A stretch of 64,000 nucleotides of DNA from a virus: positions 1 to 64,000 of the IMG/VR virus record IMGVR_UViG_3300044846_001970. The stretch is one strand, 5' to 3'. The translations under genes were made by a program, and so were the position numbers. Below, piece after piece: positions 46,680-54,651 of the stretch; position 1 is the stretch's first letter; every line of letters begins with the position of its first letter. Under the pieces are notes generated by a model. It saw only the letters and a program-made list of their open reading frames with translations. It did not search any database and was not told the origin of the DNA.

Positions 46680-47132
46680 TTATTTCAAGAACTTTAATTT
46701 ATATTTAGCTGAGTTTAAAGTATCCTTAACTGTATCAAGACTATTTACAAGTTCTGTATAAGGCATTTTTGCTTGAAGTGCATTTACCATGTTAGTTAAA
46801 TCTCTAAGGTATACTAATGCATCTTCTACAGTATCTAAGGTTCTTGCACCTACTTCAGAATATGTAAGTAACTTTTCAGAGGCACCTTGATATCCTTCTG
46901 CAAGGTCATCAGCATGTCCTGGCATTGCATCATACAATTCATTCAATGCTTTGTGTGCAGCATAAGATCCCATACCTGTTATCTTAAGATGTAATTTATG
47001 AAAGCTTGTTCCAGCATTCATTAACTCTGATATACATGCTGCAGTCATTGTATCACAATTGCCACCTGCAGGTGCGCTTGAGTATGAAGCAGTAGCTGCA
47101 GCATCTCTTTTTAACATTCTAGGTTTGTCCAT
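46680..47132 (-). CDS. Ferritin/Dps-like small phage protein (150 aa)
   Basis: Residues 44-83 read SFHKLHLKITGMGSYAAHKA, then LNELYDAMPGHADDLAEGYQG. This spacing of H45/H48, H60, E65/D68, H73 and D76/E79 resembles phage ferritin-like proteins annotated as DUF5856. A further helix follows (YLRDLTNMVNALQAKM). Such proteins share the four-helix ferritin/Dps fold, but the phage members have no proven role. It lies between a ring/connector gene and the promoter of the 549-residue gene, ending the unit. The fold prediction is moderate; iron binding or DNA protection would be speculation. Confidence 0.5.
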   Translation of the reverse strand: MDKPRMLKRDAAATASYSSAPAGGNCDTMTAACISELMNAGTSFHKLHLKITGMGSYAAHKALNELYDAMPGHADDLAEGYQGASEKLLTYSEVGARTLDTVEDALVYLRDLTNMVNALQAKMPYTELVNSLDTVKDTLNSAKYKLKFLK

Positions 47133-47146
47133 TATTTTTTTATTTT

Positions 47147-47845
47147 TTAGTTATTTCTTTCAGCTCCTTCTGTACCTCTACCAAACTGACTAGTGGATTC
47201 AATATCTCCTGCTAAAATACTAACAGTTTCATCTATTAATAATTCTATTATATCATCTTTAAATTCACATTCTATATTTACAGGAGATTGTAAAGTTGTA
47301 TAAGGATCAACACATCCTTGTATTTGTATTTTTCTTGGTTGTCTGTAATATATTAAATCTGAAGATTCTATATTAAATTCTCCATTAGTGTATATATTAA
47401 CTTGATTATCTATTAAAGTAGCAAAGGTTTCAGCCCATTCAAAACTTGGTTTTTTTGAATCATCTCTTAAAAGTAAATTTAAGTTTGCTTCTTCAACAAA
47501 ATATACAACCATTCTTCTTTTATTACAACAATCTTTTTGAGCAAATACATCTACTCTTTTCCATTGTAAATATTCTTCTGGTAATGGGGAACCATAAAAT
47601 ATATCATCTTCATTTAATGTAAGTGGTATAGTTTTAAGAAGAACTTGTAAATCATCTTTTCTTCTAGTAGATTGTTCATCACCTTCTTTAACTACATTAA
47701 TACCATGTAACTGTCTTCTAGACCATTCTACTTGAGCTTTATTAAATGCTTCAACAATTTGCCAGCACTCTATATTATCAAAGTCTTGAGAATCAAGCTT
47801 ATTGATCCTTTGTTTTATCTTTATAGTAATGGTGCTATTTAACAT
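47147..47845 (-). CDS. Connector/tail-ring-type protein (232 aa)
   Basis: The N-terminal helices (KIKQRINKLDSQDFDNIECW, then EAFNKAQVEWSRRQLHG) lead to a beta-rich middle and a C-terminal helix (FKDDIIELLIDETVSILAGD). This arrangement matches head-tail adaptor and ring proteins of crAss-like phages. It sits between the head genes and the fibre genes, whereas the other ring proteins lie beyond the fibres. It is separated by 3 nt from the upstream small basic gene. A role just below the portal is the best guess. Confidence 0.6.
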   Translation of the reverse strand: MLNSTITIKIKQRINKLDSQDFDNIECWQIVEAFNKAQVEWSRRQLHGINVVKEGDEQSTRRKDDLQVLLKTIPLTLNEDDIFYGSPLPEEYLQWKRVDVFAQKDCCNKRRMVVYFVEEANLNLLLRDDSKKPSFEWAETFATLIDNQVNIYTNGEFNIESSDLIYYRQPRKIQIQGCVDPYTTLQSPVNIECEFKDDIIELLIDETVSILAGDIESTSQFGRGTEGAERNN

Positions 47846-47848
47846 TTG

Positions 47849-48628
47849 TTATTTTTTTTTACTTGCATTTTTTTTAACTCCACTAATTCTATTAACAACA
47901 GTAGTTTTAGTTATCCCACCCATTTTTTGATAAGTTCCAGGTTGGTTTTCAATTTTTTTTGCTAATCTATTTGCTTGTCTTGTAGCTGCATTACCTGAAA
48001 TAGTTTTTGTTTTTTTAATTTCATCATCTCCCCAACGTTTTTCTGGACTTGCATTTTGTGCTCTATTAGCACTAACTTTTTTATATGTTGTTTTAGTATA
48101 AGTTTTACCTGCATTAGATGTATCAAATTTAATTGATTTATCTCCTATTTTTGAAACAGTACTAGTAGGATCTCCTTTAAATTTATTATATTTTTTATTT
48201 CTTGGATCTGTTTCACCACCCTCATCATATTTCTTTTTTACAGAACCACCCTTTTTCTGATAAGCAGCACTTCTAGCTTGCATAGTTCCAGAAGAATTAT
48301 ATTGACCTTTGTCCATATTATTCATTCTTTGTGTATCATCTCCCATAGCATCAATAGGATTAATCCCTGTAGGTCTAGAGCTATTCATTACAGGTGTTGG
48401 ATTAGCATATGGGATAGGAGGAATTGCAGGATCATTTTGAGGAGAAGCAAATGCAGCGTTTGCAGCTTGCTCTTGAGTCATAGGACCAACTTGACTACCT
48501 GTTACATCTCCTTGAAATCTTTTCAATGATTTCTTATACTTAGACATTTCTCCACCAGCTTTTTTATAAGCCATATCTTTATTATCATTAAAAAATTTAA
48601 GTGGATTTGAAGTATTAGTCTTTTTCAT
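47849..48628 (-). CDS. Lysine-rich GG-motif protein 6 of array (259 aa)
   Basis: This basic, low-complexity protein has no recognised domain. It carries the GG motif at KKAGGEMSKY, YQKKGGSVKKKYDEGGETD and YQKMGGITKT, and ends NASKKK. The YDEGGE element closely resembles FDKGGE at the portal C-terminus and in the N-terminus of the 2106-residue protein. The middle is Pro/Asn-rich and probably disordered. It is the last of six co-oriented small genes spaced 2-12 nt apart, immediately before a connector gene. A packaged internal or DNA-binding virion protein is plausible from charge and position, but unproven. Confidence 0.55.
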   Translation of the reverse strand: MKKTNTSNPLKFFNDNKDMAYKKAGGEMSKYKKSLKRFQGDVTGSQVGPMTQEQAANAAFASPQNDPAIPPIPYANPTPVMNSSRPTGINPIDAMGDDTQRMNNMDKGQYNSSGTMQARSAAYQKKGGSVKKKYDEGGETDPRNKKYNKFKGDPTSTVSKIGDKSIKFDTSNAGKTYTKTTYKKVSANRAQNASPEKRWGDDEIKKTKTISGNAATRQANRLAKKIENQPGTYQKMGGITKTTVVNRISGVKKNASKKK

Positions 48629-48630
48629 AG

Positions 48631-48969
48631 TTATTTCTTTTTTGCTATTTTTTTTATAGAACCACCTTTTTTCATTTTAGAATTAAATTGCATCCCTTTA
48701 TAATTAGGACTTTTAGGATCATGTGCATCAATCCATTCTTTTACACCTGAAGATCTTGGATTTATTTTTGTATCTTTTGATGACCTAGAAATTACATTAC
48801 CATTTTTATTAGTTCTAGTTTTTTCAACATGTTTACCACCTCCAGGCATTTTAAAAACCTCTTTAGTTACTTGACTACCAAACAAACCAGATCTTTCAAT
48901 AAGTTTTCCTTGAACTTCTTTTCCATCAAACTCTTTAGATATTGATGAAACTTTTCTACTTTTTGCCAT
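48631..48969 (-). CDS. Lysine-rich GG-motif protein 5 of array (112 aa)
   Basis: A small, strongly basic protein (predicted from the many Lys/Arg) with beta-like N-terminus (ISKEFDGKEVQGKLIERSG, then KTRTNKNGNVISRSSKD) and a tail MKKGGSIKKIAKKK. The GG motif is in the tail. The N-terminal two thirds could fold as a small beta domain. Neighbours lie 2 nt away on both sides, so translation is likely coupled. No homologue is recognised; function unknown. Confidence 0.5.
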   Translation of the reverse strand: MAKSRKVSSISKEFDGKEVQGKLIERSGLFGSQVTKEVFKMPGGGKHVEKTRTNKNGNVISRSSKDTKINPRSSGVKEWIDAHDPKSPNYKGMQFNSKMKKGGSIKKIAKKK

Positions 48970-48971
48970 AG

Positions 48972-49328
48972 TTATTTATTTTTTGCCATTGCTTTAAATG
49001 TCCGAGCTAAAGCTTTTCTCTTTGGTGTGCATGTAGGTTTAGACATGGGAGTACAGAAACCTTTGTGTTTAGGGTTAACTGCTTTCTGTATCCATTTCTT
49101 ATCAGTAGCTCCACCTTTTTTTACCTGATATAATTTAGGTTCTGCTTTAGGTTCTTCTTTTATAATAGATGGTTTGTTAACTCCCCGAAAAACTCCTTTT
49201 AAAGTTCTTGTTTCTTTAACTTTTTCATCTTCACCATACTTTTTAGTAATTTTAGTTTTATAATTACCATCTGGAGAATAATACTTTAACTTGGCTTCTT
49301 TTGGATTTTTAGGTTTCTTAGTAGCCAC
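48972..49328 (-). CDS. Lysine-rich GG-motif protein 4 of array (118 aa)
   Basis: A basic protein with a beta-like N-terminal part (KLKYYSPDGNYKTKITKKYG, then VKETRTLKGVFRG) that loosely resembles the preceding and following array members. The GG motif is VKKGGATDKKW. The C-terminal part has a short Cys pair (FCTPMSKPTC) and a basic helix (KRKALARTFKAMAKNK). Spaced 2 nt from both neighbours. Function unknown; grouped with the array by composition, spacing and motif. Confidence 0.5.
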   Translation of the reverse strand: MATKKPKNPKEAKLKYYSPDGNYKTKITKKYGEDEKVKETRTLKGVFRGVNKPSIIKEEPKAEPKLYQVKKGGATDKKWIQKAVNPKHKGFCTPMSKPTCTPKRKALARTFKAMAKNK

Positions 49329-49330
49329 TA

Positions 49331-49564
49331 TTATTTCTTTTTAGCTTTTTTCTTAATAGCAGTAATAATATCAGCTCTTGTAATTTTGTTCTTAGGTGCG
49401 GCCATTCCAGCTAATTTTGCTTTTGCAGCACCACCTAATTTCATCATACCAGTCTTACCATCTGTAGCACCAGCTCCAATAGCATAAGGAATACCAGCAG
49501 CAAAACTACCACCATTAGCCATTTTAACTTTACCACCACATTTTGCACACATTAACTTTGCCAT
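49331..49564 (-). CDS. Small GG-motif protein 3 of array, Cys pair and basic tail (77 aa)
   Basis: The N-terminus has CAKCGGK, a single Cys pair, followed by NGGSFAAGIP and a small-residue stretch that is only weakly hydrophobic. MKLGGAAKAKLAG adds a further GG. The C-terminus (ADIITAIKKKAKKK) is a basic helix. It lies 2 nt from the next gene and 12 nt from the previous one. I do not recognise a family. The basic tail and shared motif tie it to its neighbours. Confidence 0.5.
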   Translation of the reverse strand: MAKLMCAKCGGKVKMANGGSFAAGIPYAIGAGATDGKTGMMKLGGAAKAKLAGMAAPKNKITRADIITAIKKKAKKK

Positions 49565-49576
49565 AATTTCTATATT

Positions 49577-49810
49577 TTAATTACCTTTAGTAAAATTGTT
49601 TAATACATTAACTTGTTCTTGAGCTAATTTTTTAACATCAGCCATCATCTTAGTGTTCTTTCTAATCTCATCAGCTCTTTTTAAAGTGCTTAATGCAGAT
49701 TCAACTTCCCACTTTTTCATGTCAGCTTTATTACCACCCATAATAGAAAGTCCTATTGAAGATTTCTTAGCAGGTGTTTTCTTAACAGTAGTTGTTTTTC
49801 TAATTGCCAT
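49577..49810 (-). CDS. Small basic helical protein 2 of array (77 aa)
   Basis: The first 25 residues are basic and disordered (TTTVKKTPAKKSSIG), followed by SIMGGNKAD, then a helical domain (MKKWEVESALSTLKRADEIR, then MADVKKLAQEQVNVLNNF). It is the most clearly folded member of the array by prediction. The stop lies 12 nt before the next start, and the gene starts 2 nt after the preceding one. No family recognised; function unknown. Confidence 0.5.
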   Translation of the reverse strand: MAIRKTTTVKKTPAKKSSIGLSIMGGNKADMKKWEVESALSTLKRADEIRKNTKMMADVKKLAQEQVNVLNNFTKGN

Positions 49811-49812
49811 GA

Positions 49813-50517
49813 TTATTTCTTTTTAGTTGCTCCACCCATTTTTCTAACAGGTCGTGCTTTACCTGCACCTTTAAGACTTTTAAATCCAATAGGACTAGAT
49901 GCTTGATCTTTACCAAATTTAACATAACTACCTTTATTATCACCAGTACCTGGTGCATCTGTACTTGGATATTTATAATCCATCATTCCTTTACCTTTAG
50001 CTACTTTTCTAGCAGCAGCTCTTGCTGTAATAGGAATACCTCCACCTGTATTAGCTTTTTTAAGTGTACTACCACCCATTTTCATTTTAGTTTTCATAGT
50101 TCCTCCAGTTTTCATTTTAGTTTTTATAGCTCCACCTTTCTTTTTTTCTTCTTTTTTAACAAGATTTTTTATTCCTTCTGCAACACCAACAGCACTACTA
50201 AGACCTGTAAGAATTGCAGTTGCAACTTTTGCACCTTTACCTTCTTTACCTGCTTTTAAATCTGCAACTTTTATATTTCTTTTAATACCTTTTTTTTCTT
50301 TTTTAAATTCTCTATTAGAAAGACCAGCTACTCTTTTTTGTTCAGCTGCAGCAGCTGCTTCTTTTTCTTTTGCAATTCTTTCAGCTTTTTCTTCAGCTGT
50401 TTCAGTAACTTTTGTTGTAGTAGTAGTATTTGGTTTAGCAGGAAGTAATTGTTTACAACCACCTTTACCATCAGAAACTTGTCCTTGAGGACATCCTTTT
50501 GTTGTTTTTGTTGCCAT
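49813..50517 (-). CDS. Lysine-rich GG-motif protein 1 of array (234 aa)
   Basis: This highly basic protein starts with a Cys loop, CPQGQVSDGKGGC, followed by a Thr-rich linker and a Glu/Lys/Ala helix (ETAEEKAERIAKEKEAAAAA). Residues about 95-115 are small and hydrophobic (VATAILTGLSSAVGVAEGI), long enough to be membrane-active or a buried helix. Four GG motifs lie close together (KKKGGAIK, MKTGGTMK, MKMGGSTL, ANTGGGIP) and one ends the protein (RKMGGATKKK). It is first of six array genes and follows the 338-residue gene by 27 nt. Position after the capsid gene suggests an internal head or cargo component; this is inference. Confidence 0.55.
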   Translation of the reverse strand: MATKTTKGCPQGQVSDGKGGCKQLLPAKPNTTTTTKVTETAEEKAERIAKEKEAAAAAEQKRVAGLSNREFKKEKKGIKRNIKVADLKAGKEGKGAKVATAILTGLSSAVGVAEGIKNLVKKEEKKKGGAIKTKMKTGGTMKTKMKMGGSTLKKANTGGGIPITARAAARKVAKGKGMMDYKYPSTDAPGTGDNKGSYVKFGKDQASSPIGFKSLKGAGKARPVRKMGGATKKK

Positions 50518-50544
50518 CTTATTTAATTTTTTATAATTTATACT

Positions 50545-51561
50545 TTATGAATTCCAATATTTTTCAACAGCTGCATTAAGATCTTTTAAAATATCCTCAT
50601 TTAAAGGATTTTTTAAATGCTCTACAACATCTGATACATTCCTACCAAGCAAAGAATTTGATTTTGCATGATAAATATAACCATCAGCCTTTGGTATAAT
50701 ATACTTAAAAAAACTGGAATCTCTAACAATTGATTTAAGTTTTAATGTTTCCATATCCATTGTTGCAGTTTCCATAAAGGATTTAGCTGCTCTTTCTTTA
50801 TTATTTTCTCCACCATCACCATTAATATATCTATCCATATTTTCATAGATAACATCATTAGGTGTTGATTTTCTATATTGTGTACTATCTATATCTACAA
50901 CTTTTGCAATGTAGAATAACTTAGTACTGTTTTTATCAAATAATTTCTGAAGTTCAGATAATGCTTTATTTCTCATTTTCTTATATTCAGTTCTTGCCAT
51001 TACAGTTTCTTCTGTTTTATCTAAATAAAACTTAGGAGCTGTAGGTCTTGATCTTGCATCTTCAAAGCTTTTTGCAACAATTGCAAAACCACCTGCTTCA
51101 ATTGCATGCAATTTAATCCTATCATAAGGATCTTGTGGATCTAAGTATACTGGTTGATTACCACAAGCAATACTAATTCTATTCCAGAATTCAGCATTAT
51201 CAGGTCTAAGCAACTTTACTTTATTCCAAAAATCTTTATCTTCAACATCAATAACATTTGCTATAAGTTCTTTTTCTAACTCACATACTGCAGATCTTAT
51301 TTCTTTAATTCTTGCATCTCTATCTTCAGTATTCATTAATCTAATGTCTGGAGCAAATTCATTAAGTCCTGTTAAGTACCTAGTTACACCATTATTTTCT
51401 AAGCATGCCAATTGTTCATGATGAGTTACTCCATCAAATAAAGACATACCATATTCTTCTAATCCCATATTAGAAGCATTACTGTCAAAGAACGGGCGGA
51501 CTGCAATTGCTGTTTTTTTAACAGAGTCTTTGCGGGTCTCAATCATTGTGAAATTTTCCAT
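50545..51561 (-). CDS. Unrecognised protein downstream of the major capsid gene (338 aa)
   Basis: An alpha/beta protein with regular composition and no low-complexity tract. Notable segments are AIAVRPFFDSNASNMGLEEY, an E-rich helix (IRSAVCELEKELIANVIDVE), DKTEETVMARTEYKKMRNKA, and a C-terminal helical part (VSDVVEHLKNPLNEDILKDL). It is first in the unit after the capsid terminator, with an A-rich leader (CCAAACAAA before ATG) and no Shine-Dalgarno. Conserved gene order would place a head completion or head-decoration protein here, but I recognise no family and see no catalytic motif. Its ordinary, well-folded composition contrasts with the lysine-rich array that follows. Confidence 0.5.
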   Translation of the reverse strand: MENFTMIETRKDSVKKTAIAVRPFFDSNASNMGLEEYGMSLFDGVTHHEQLACLENNGVTRYLTGLNEFAPDIRLMNTEDRDARIKEIRSAVCELEKELIANVIDVEDKDFWNKVKLLRPDNAEFWNRISIACGNQPVYLDPQDPYDRIKLHAIEAGGFAIVAKSFEDARSRPTAPKFYLDKTEETVMARTEYKKMRNKALSELQKLFDKNSTKLFYIAKVVDIDSTQYRKSTPNDVIYENMDRYINGDGGENNKERAAKSFMETATMDMETLKLKSIVRDSSFFKYIIPKADGYIYHAKSNSLLGRNVSDVVEHLKNPLNEDILKDLNAAVEKYWNS

Positions 51562-51599
51562 TTTGTTTGGTTTTTTTTGTTGGTTAAGTAAAAGTTAAA

Positions 51600-51631
51600 T
51601 AAAAAAAAGGAGGAGTGTATCTCCTCCTTTT
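51600..51631 (-). terminator. Strong intrinsic terminator of the major capsid gene
   Basis: Minus strand AAAAGGAGGAG-ATACA-CTCCTCCTTTT: a perfect 11-bp stem (51605-51615 with 51621-51631), 5-nt loop, followed by a further run of T. It lies 17 nt after the capsid stop codon. Confidence 0.92.
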
Positions 51632-51647
51632 AGTTTGTAATTATATG

Positions 51648-53264
51648 TTAGAAAGATCCACCAGTGATTGGATTTCTCATAACTATTTTCAACACTTTAG
51701 TTGGGTCTTTTACCCATATAGCTGGCATAGTTTGAGACATCATTACACGGTAACCATTGAATTGTCCAGAGGATTGGAAGCCTTGGCTACGTCCCATGTA
51801 ATCCATTGTACCATTTTGGTACCACCACTTTAATTGGTTATCCCAAGATAATTTCAATAAGAAAATATTATCATTTGTATTATCTGTGATATCAAAGATA
51901 ATGAATGAATAAGAACTTAAAGGGAAACCATCAATGATTGGGTTCTCAATATCATTTGTATGAACATTGTCAAAAGCAGGATTCAACACAAACTTTACAT
52001 TAGCCAAGAATGGGATAACATAAGAAGTGTAAGCAAATCCAAAGTTCAAGTCCATGCCTTTTCCAGTGATAGCACCAATGTCAGCAGCTTGAATTAAAAG
52101 ACCAGAAGCAACAGCTTCAGTTCTAATAGCTTCATTTACCATACGCATTCCACCCATACCTGTCTGAACTACTAGAGAACGCTTAGGATCTGGACCTTGG
52201 AATTCAACCTTACCATTAAAGAAGTTATAAATTTCTGAACGGAATAAGTCTAATGTAAAGTTATTTTTGTTATAAATCCTTTTGAAAGAGTTATCCAACT
52301 GTTTCCAAAGACCTACTGATAACCTTAGATCATCTGGACCATCTTGACGTACTCTACCACCTTGACCCCACATTAAGTAAGTTTCAATGTCAGTAGCAAT
52401 TTTAGACAAGTGAGCAGATTCCATAGCAGTAAGGAAAGTTCTAGATAAGTCACCATTATCAAATGCTTTCTTAACTTTATCTTTACCCATTACTTTAACC
52501 ATATCTTCTAAAGAAGAAACAGAAGGATCCATTTGCTTATCAAATGTTCTCCAGATTTCAGTTACAGGAACTGTACCATCTGCATTCATTCCACCTTTGA
52601 TCATTAAGTCTGCTCTTGAAGAGATAGAATAATGTACGTGAGCTTCTGCACCACCAACAAAGTTATAGAATTCACGGAATCCTGTTCTTGTTGTAATGTC
52701 AGAGAATCTTTCACCATACTCACCTCTTGCAGAACCTTTGCGGAATAACTTAGTTCCATTAGCCAAATACTTATTGTCAATGTACTTAAAGTTATCATTG
52801 TTAACAAGTTGTACTGTGTAAATAAAACCATCACCTAAAGGAAGAATATCCTCTGCAGTGATGTACATCTCTACACCATTGTATTTGTCATAAGTGATGA
52901 TATCACCATGTCCAAACTCACGTCTGCTTAATTTGATACGGAAGGTTGTTCCATCTATACCTTTAAAGTCATTAGATGCTTCAATGTCTTCTATAATGTA
53001 AGGAAGATCTATAGAGACAGGAGTCTGCCACTTGTACTCTCCACGAGCATTATCTACATTGATAACATTTTTCCCACCAAAACTTGACATTTGGTAAAGA
53101 GGCATTTGTACCTTTTGAGCCATAGCCCACAAATCCACTGGACCTAAATCCATTGGCTCTGCATCTTTTAGCATATTCACCAGGTGGTAAGAATCCACAT
53201 GGGAACTTGCATTGTAAGCGGTATCCCGGAGGAAAATACCATTGTTCATTACTGGAGTTGCCAT
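51648..53264 (-). CDS. Major capsid protein, crAss-like (538 aa)
   Basis: Segments such as GGKNVINVDNARGEYKWQTP, GDIITYDKYNGVEMYITAED, VQLVNNDNFKYIDNKYL and KGSARGEYGERFSDI match the crAss-like major capsid family as I remember it. The fold is HK97-like in solved members, forming the icosahedral shell. Length (538) is close to the family's usual size. It follows the scaffold candidate and is closed by the strongest terminator in the window, as expected for the most abundant virion protein. Codons here look less A/T-biased than in the cargo genes, consistent with high expression. The C-terminus ends PITGGSF, a GG near the end like several other virion proteins. No N-terminal propeptide is obvious. 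Confidence 0.9.
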   Translation of the reverse strand: MATPVMNNGIFLRDTAYNASSHVDSYHLVNMLKDAEPMDLGPVDLWAMAQKVQMPLYQMSSFGGKNVINVDNARGEYKWQTPVSIDLPYIIEDIEASNDFKGIDGTTFRIKLSRREFGHGDIITYDKYNGVEMYITAEDILPLGDGFIYTVQLVNNDNFKYIDNKYLANGTKLFRKGSARGEYGERFSDITTRTGFREFYNFVGGAEAHVHYSISSRADLMIKGGMNADGTVPVTEIWRTFDKQMDPSVSSLEDMVKVMGKDKVKKAFDNGDLSRTFLTAMESAHLSKIATDIETYLMWGQGGRVRQDGPDDLRLSVGLWKQLDNSFKRIYNKNNFTLDLFRSEIYNFFNGKVEFQGPDPKRSLVVQTGMGGMRMVNEAIRTEAVASGLLIQAADIGAITGKGMDLNFGFAYTSYVIPFLANVKFVLNPAFDNVHTNDIENPIIDGFPLSSYSFIIFDITDNTNDNIFLLKLSWDNQLKWWYQNGTMDYMGRSQGFQSSGQFNGYRVMMSQTMPAIWVKDPTKVLKIVMRNPITGGSF

Positions 53265-53290
53265 TTTTATATTTATTTAATTGTTACTAC

Positions 53291-54556
53291 TTAAAATCTC
53301 TTGAACAAATTATTTTGTCTAGAGAGTGTCTTTTGAGGTTGTCTACTTGGAGAAGCTGTTCTTCTTTCTTCTTCTTGCTCATAATTACTTGAACCTAGTT
53401 TCCTAGACTCCTCAGTTTTTAATTTCCTTACTGTATCTTCTACAGTTTTTTTACTTCCTTGTTCTCTTACTTTACCTTTATATCCATCTGGATCTGCAAG
53501 TAACCAAAGTGCTTCTGCAATTAAGTCATGTCTTGGTTCTACAAACTGATACTTCTCTAAAAGGTGGCCTAACATATTTGTAGGTTTCCCAGATATTGAA
53601 GGATAGTTTGGTTGAACTAAACCAGAAAAAAGTAAACCTTGTGTTTTCTTATCTAGTCTAAGACCTCCTAACTCACCAGCTTGTAATGTATTAAAGACAT
53701 TATCTTGATAAGCTTTTGCAGCATTTGATTGTTGTTGTCTTCTAGATTCTTGATCTGCTAGTTGTCTTTGAACAATCTCATTTTGCATTCTATCTAACTT
53801 TGGTTTAAACTGAACAGCTTTTTGTTCTAATCTATCTAAGTCTAACCAATCTTGTATTTCTTCTTCAATTTCTTCTGGAGTTCCAAAACCAGTAGCATAT
53901 AGATACTGTCTTGCAATCTCTGCTTGATCACCTTCTTCAGAAGGATCAAGTTGTCTCATTTCTTCTACTTGAGCTAATGTTCTAAATAGACCTTTAAGAT
54001 CTTGTCCTCCATCAGCTACATACTTAGCAGCATATTGAAGTTCTTCTGGTAAAGATTGATAAAATTCTTTAGGAACATCATTCCTTACTTTATCTTCTCT
54101 CTCTTGAAAGTTAGCTTCAAATAATTCTCTAAAGTCTTTAGTGGTATATTCATCTAATGATTTATCATCATCAAAAGCCATTAAAGATCCTTCTTCAATC
54201 ATTTTAGTTGCTAACTCATAAAGACCAGACTTATCTACTTTTGGTCTTCCTTTATTACCAGTCTCTTCTTCTTGACTGATTAAACTATCTAATTCAGCAA
54301 TAGTTTCATCAACTTCTTCTTTCTTTTCTCTTGCCTCCTCTCTTTCTTTAGGAGTGGTTTTACTCATGTCAAGGAACGCAGTGTCTACATTTTCTTTTGA
54401 AAACATAGTCTTTGGTTTATCATCTTCTTCCTTAGAGGGAAGCATTACACTTTCTGCTCCAGGGTTTCCAAATATCTCATCAATATTTACATCTACTTGA
54501 CCTACCGTTGTAGTGTCTAAAAACTGAGTTTCCCCAGTATTTGTTACATTATCCAT
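53291..54556 (-). CDS. Candidate scaffolding protein (421 aa)
   Basis: The protein is charged and helical: an acidic N-terminal half (EEREEAREKKEEVDETIAEL type sequence, residues about 70-100), a long Gln/Glu/Arg helix (MQNEIVQRQLADQESRRQQQ) and a basic C-terminus (SRQNNLFKRF). It lies between portal and major capsid, the classic scaffold position. Scaffolds often have such coiled-coil sequences with a basic C-terminus that docks to capsid subunits. Its leader carries the promoter motif, so it is transcribed with the capsid gene. No protease domain is visible. The scaffold role is inferred from place and composition. Confidence 0.6.
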   Translation of the reverse strand: MDNVTNTGETQFLDTTTVGQVDVNIDEIFGNPGAESVMLPSKEEDDKPKTMFSKENVDTAFLDMSKTTPKEREEAREKKEEVDETIAELDSLISQEEETGNKGRPKVDKSGLYELATKMIEEGSLMAFDDDKSLDEYTTKDFRELFEANFQEREDKVRNDVPKEFYQSLPEELQYAAKYVADGGQDLKGLFRTLAQVEEMRQLDPSEEGDQAEIARQYLYATGFGTPEEIEEEIQDWLDLDRLEQKAVQFKPKLDRMQNEIVQRQLADQESRRQQQSNAAKAYQDNVFNTLQAGELGGLRLDKKTQGLLFSGLVQPNYPSISGKPTNMLGHLLEKYQFVEPRHDLIAEALWLLADPDGYKGKVREQGSKKTVEDTVRKLKTEESRKLGSSNYEQEEERRTASPSRQPQKTLSRQNNLFKRF

Positions 54557-54577
54557 AATTGTTGGTTTTTTATGTTA

Positions 54578-54598
54578 TACTTTAATATACAAATTAAA
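54578..54598 (-). promoter_or_regulatory. Candidate late promoter of the scaffold-capsid unit
   Basis: The minus strand holds TTAATTTGTATATTAAAGTA. The 15-mer TTAATTTGTATATTA (54584-54598) is identical to that before the fibre unit at 41161. The GTATATTA core begins 34 nt before the ATG at 54556. Confidence 0.55.
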
Positions 54599-54607
54599 CT
54601 TGAAAAA

Positions 54608-54647
54608 TTTAAAAGTAAAAAATAATTATTTAGCACTATATAGCTAA
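54608..54647 (-). terminator. Weak hairpin after the portal gene
   Basis: Minus strand TTAGC-TATATAGT-GCTAA, a 5-bp stem with 8-nt loop, followed by ATAATTATTTTTTA. It lies just downstream of the portal stop at 54652 and before the next promoter motif. Weak by stem length. Confidence 0.35.
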
Positions 54648-54651
54648 CCCC

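Noticed and set aside
49903-50259. Plus-strand 118-codon frame opposite the lysine-rich array
   Set aside because: Antisense of lysine-rich coding gives Phe/Ser-rich nonsense sequence; all neighbours are on the minus strand.
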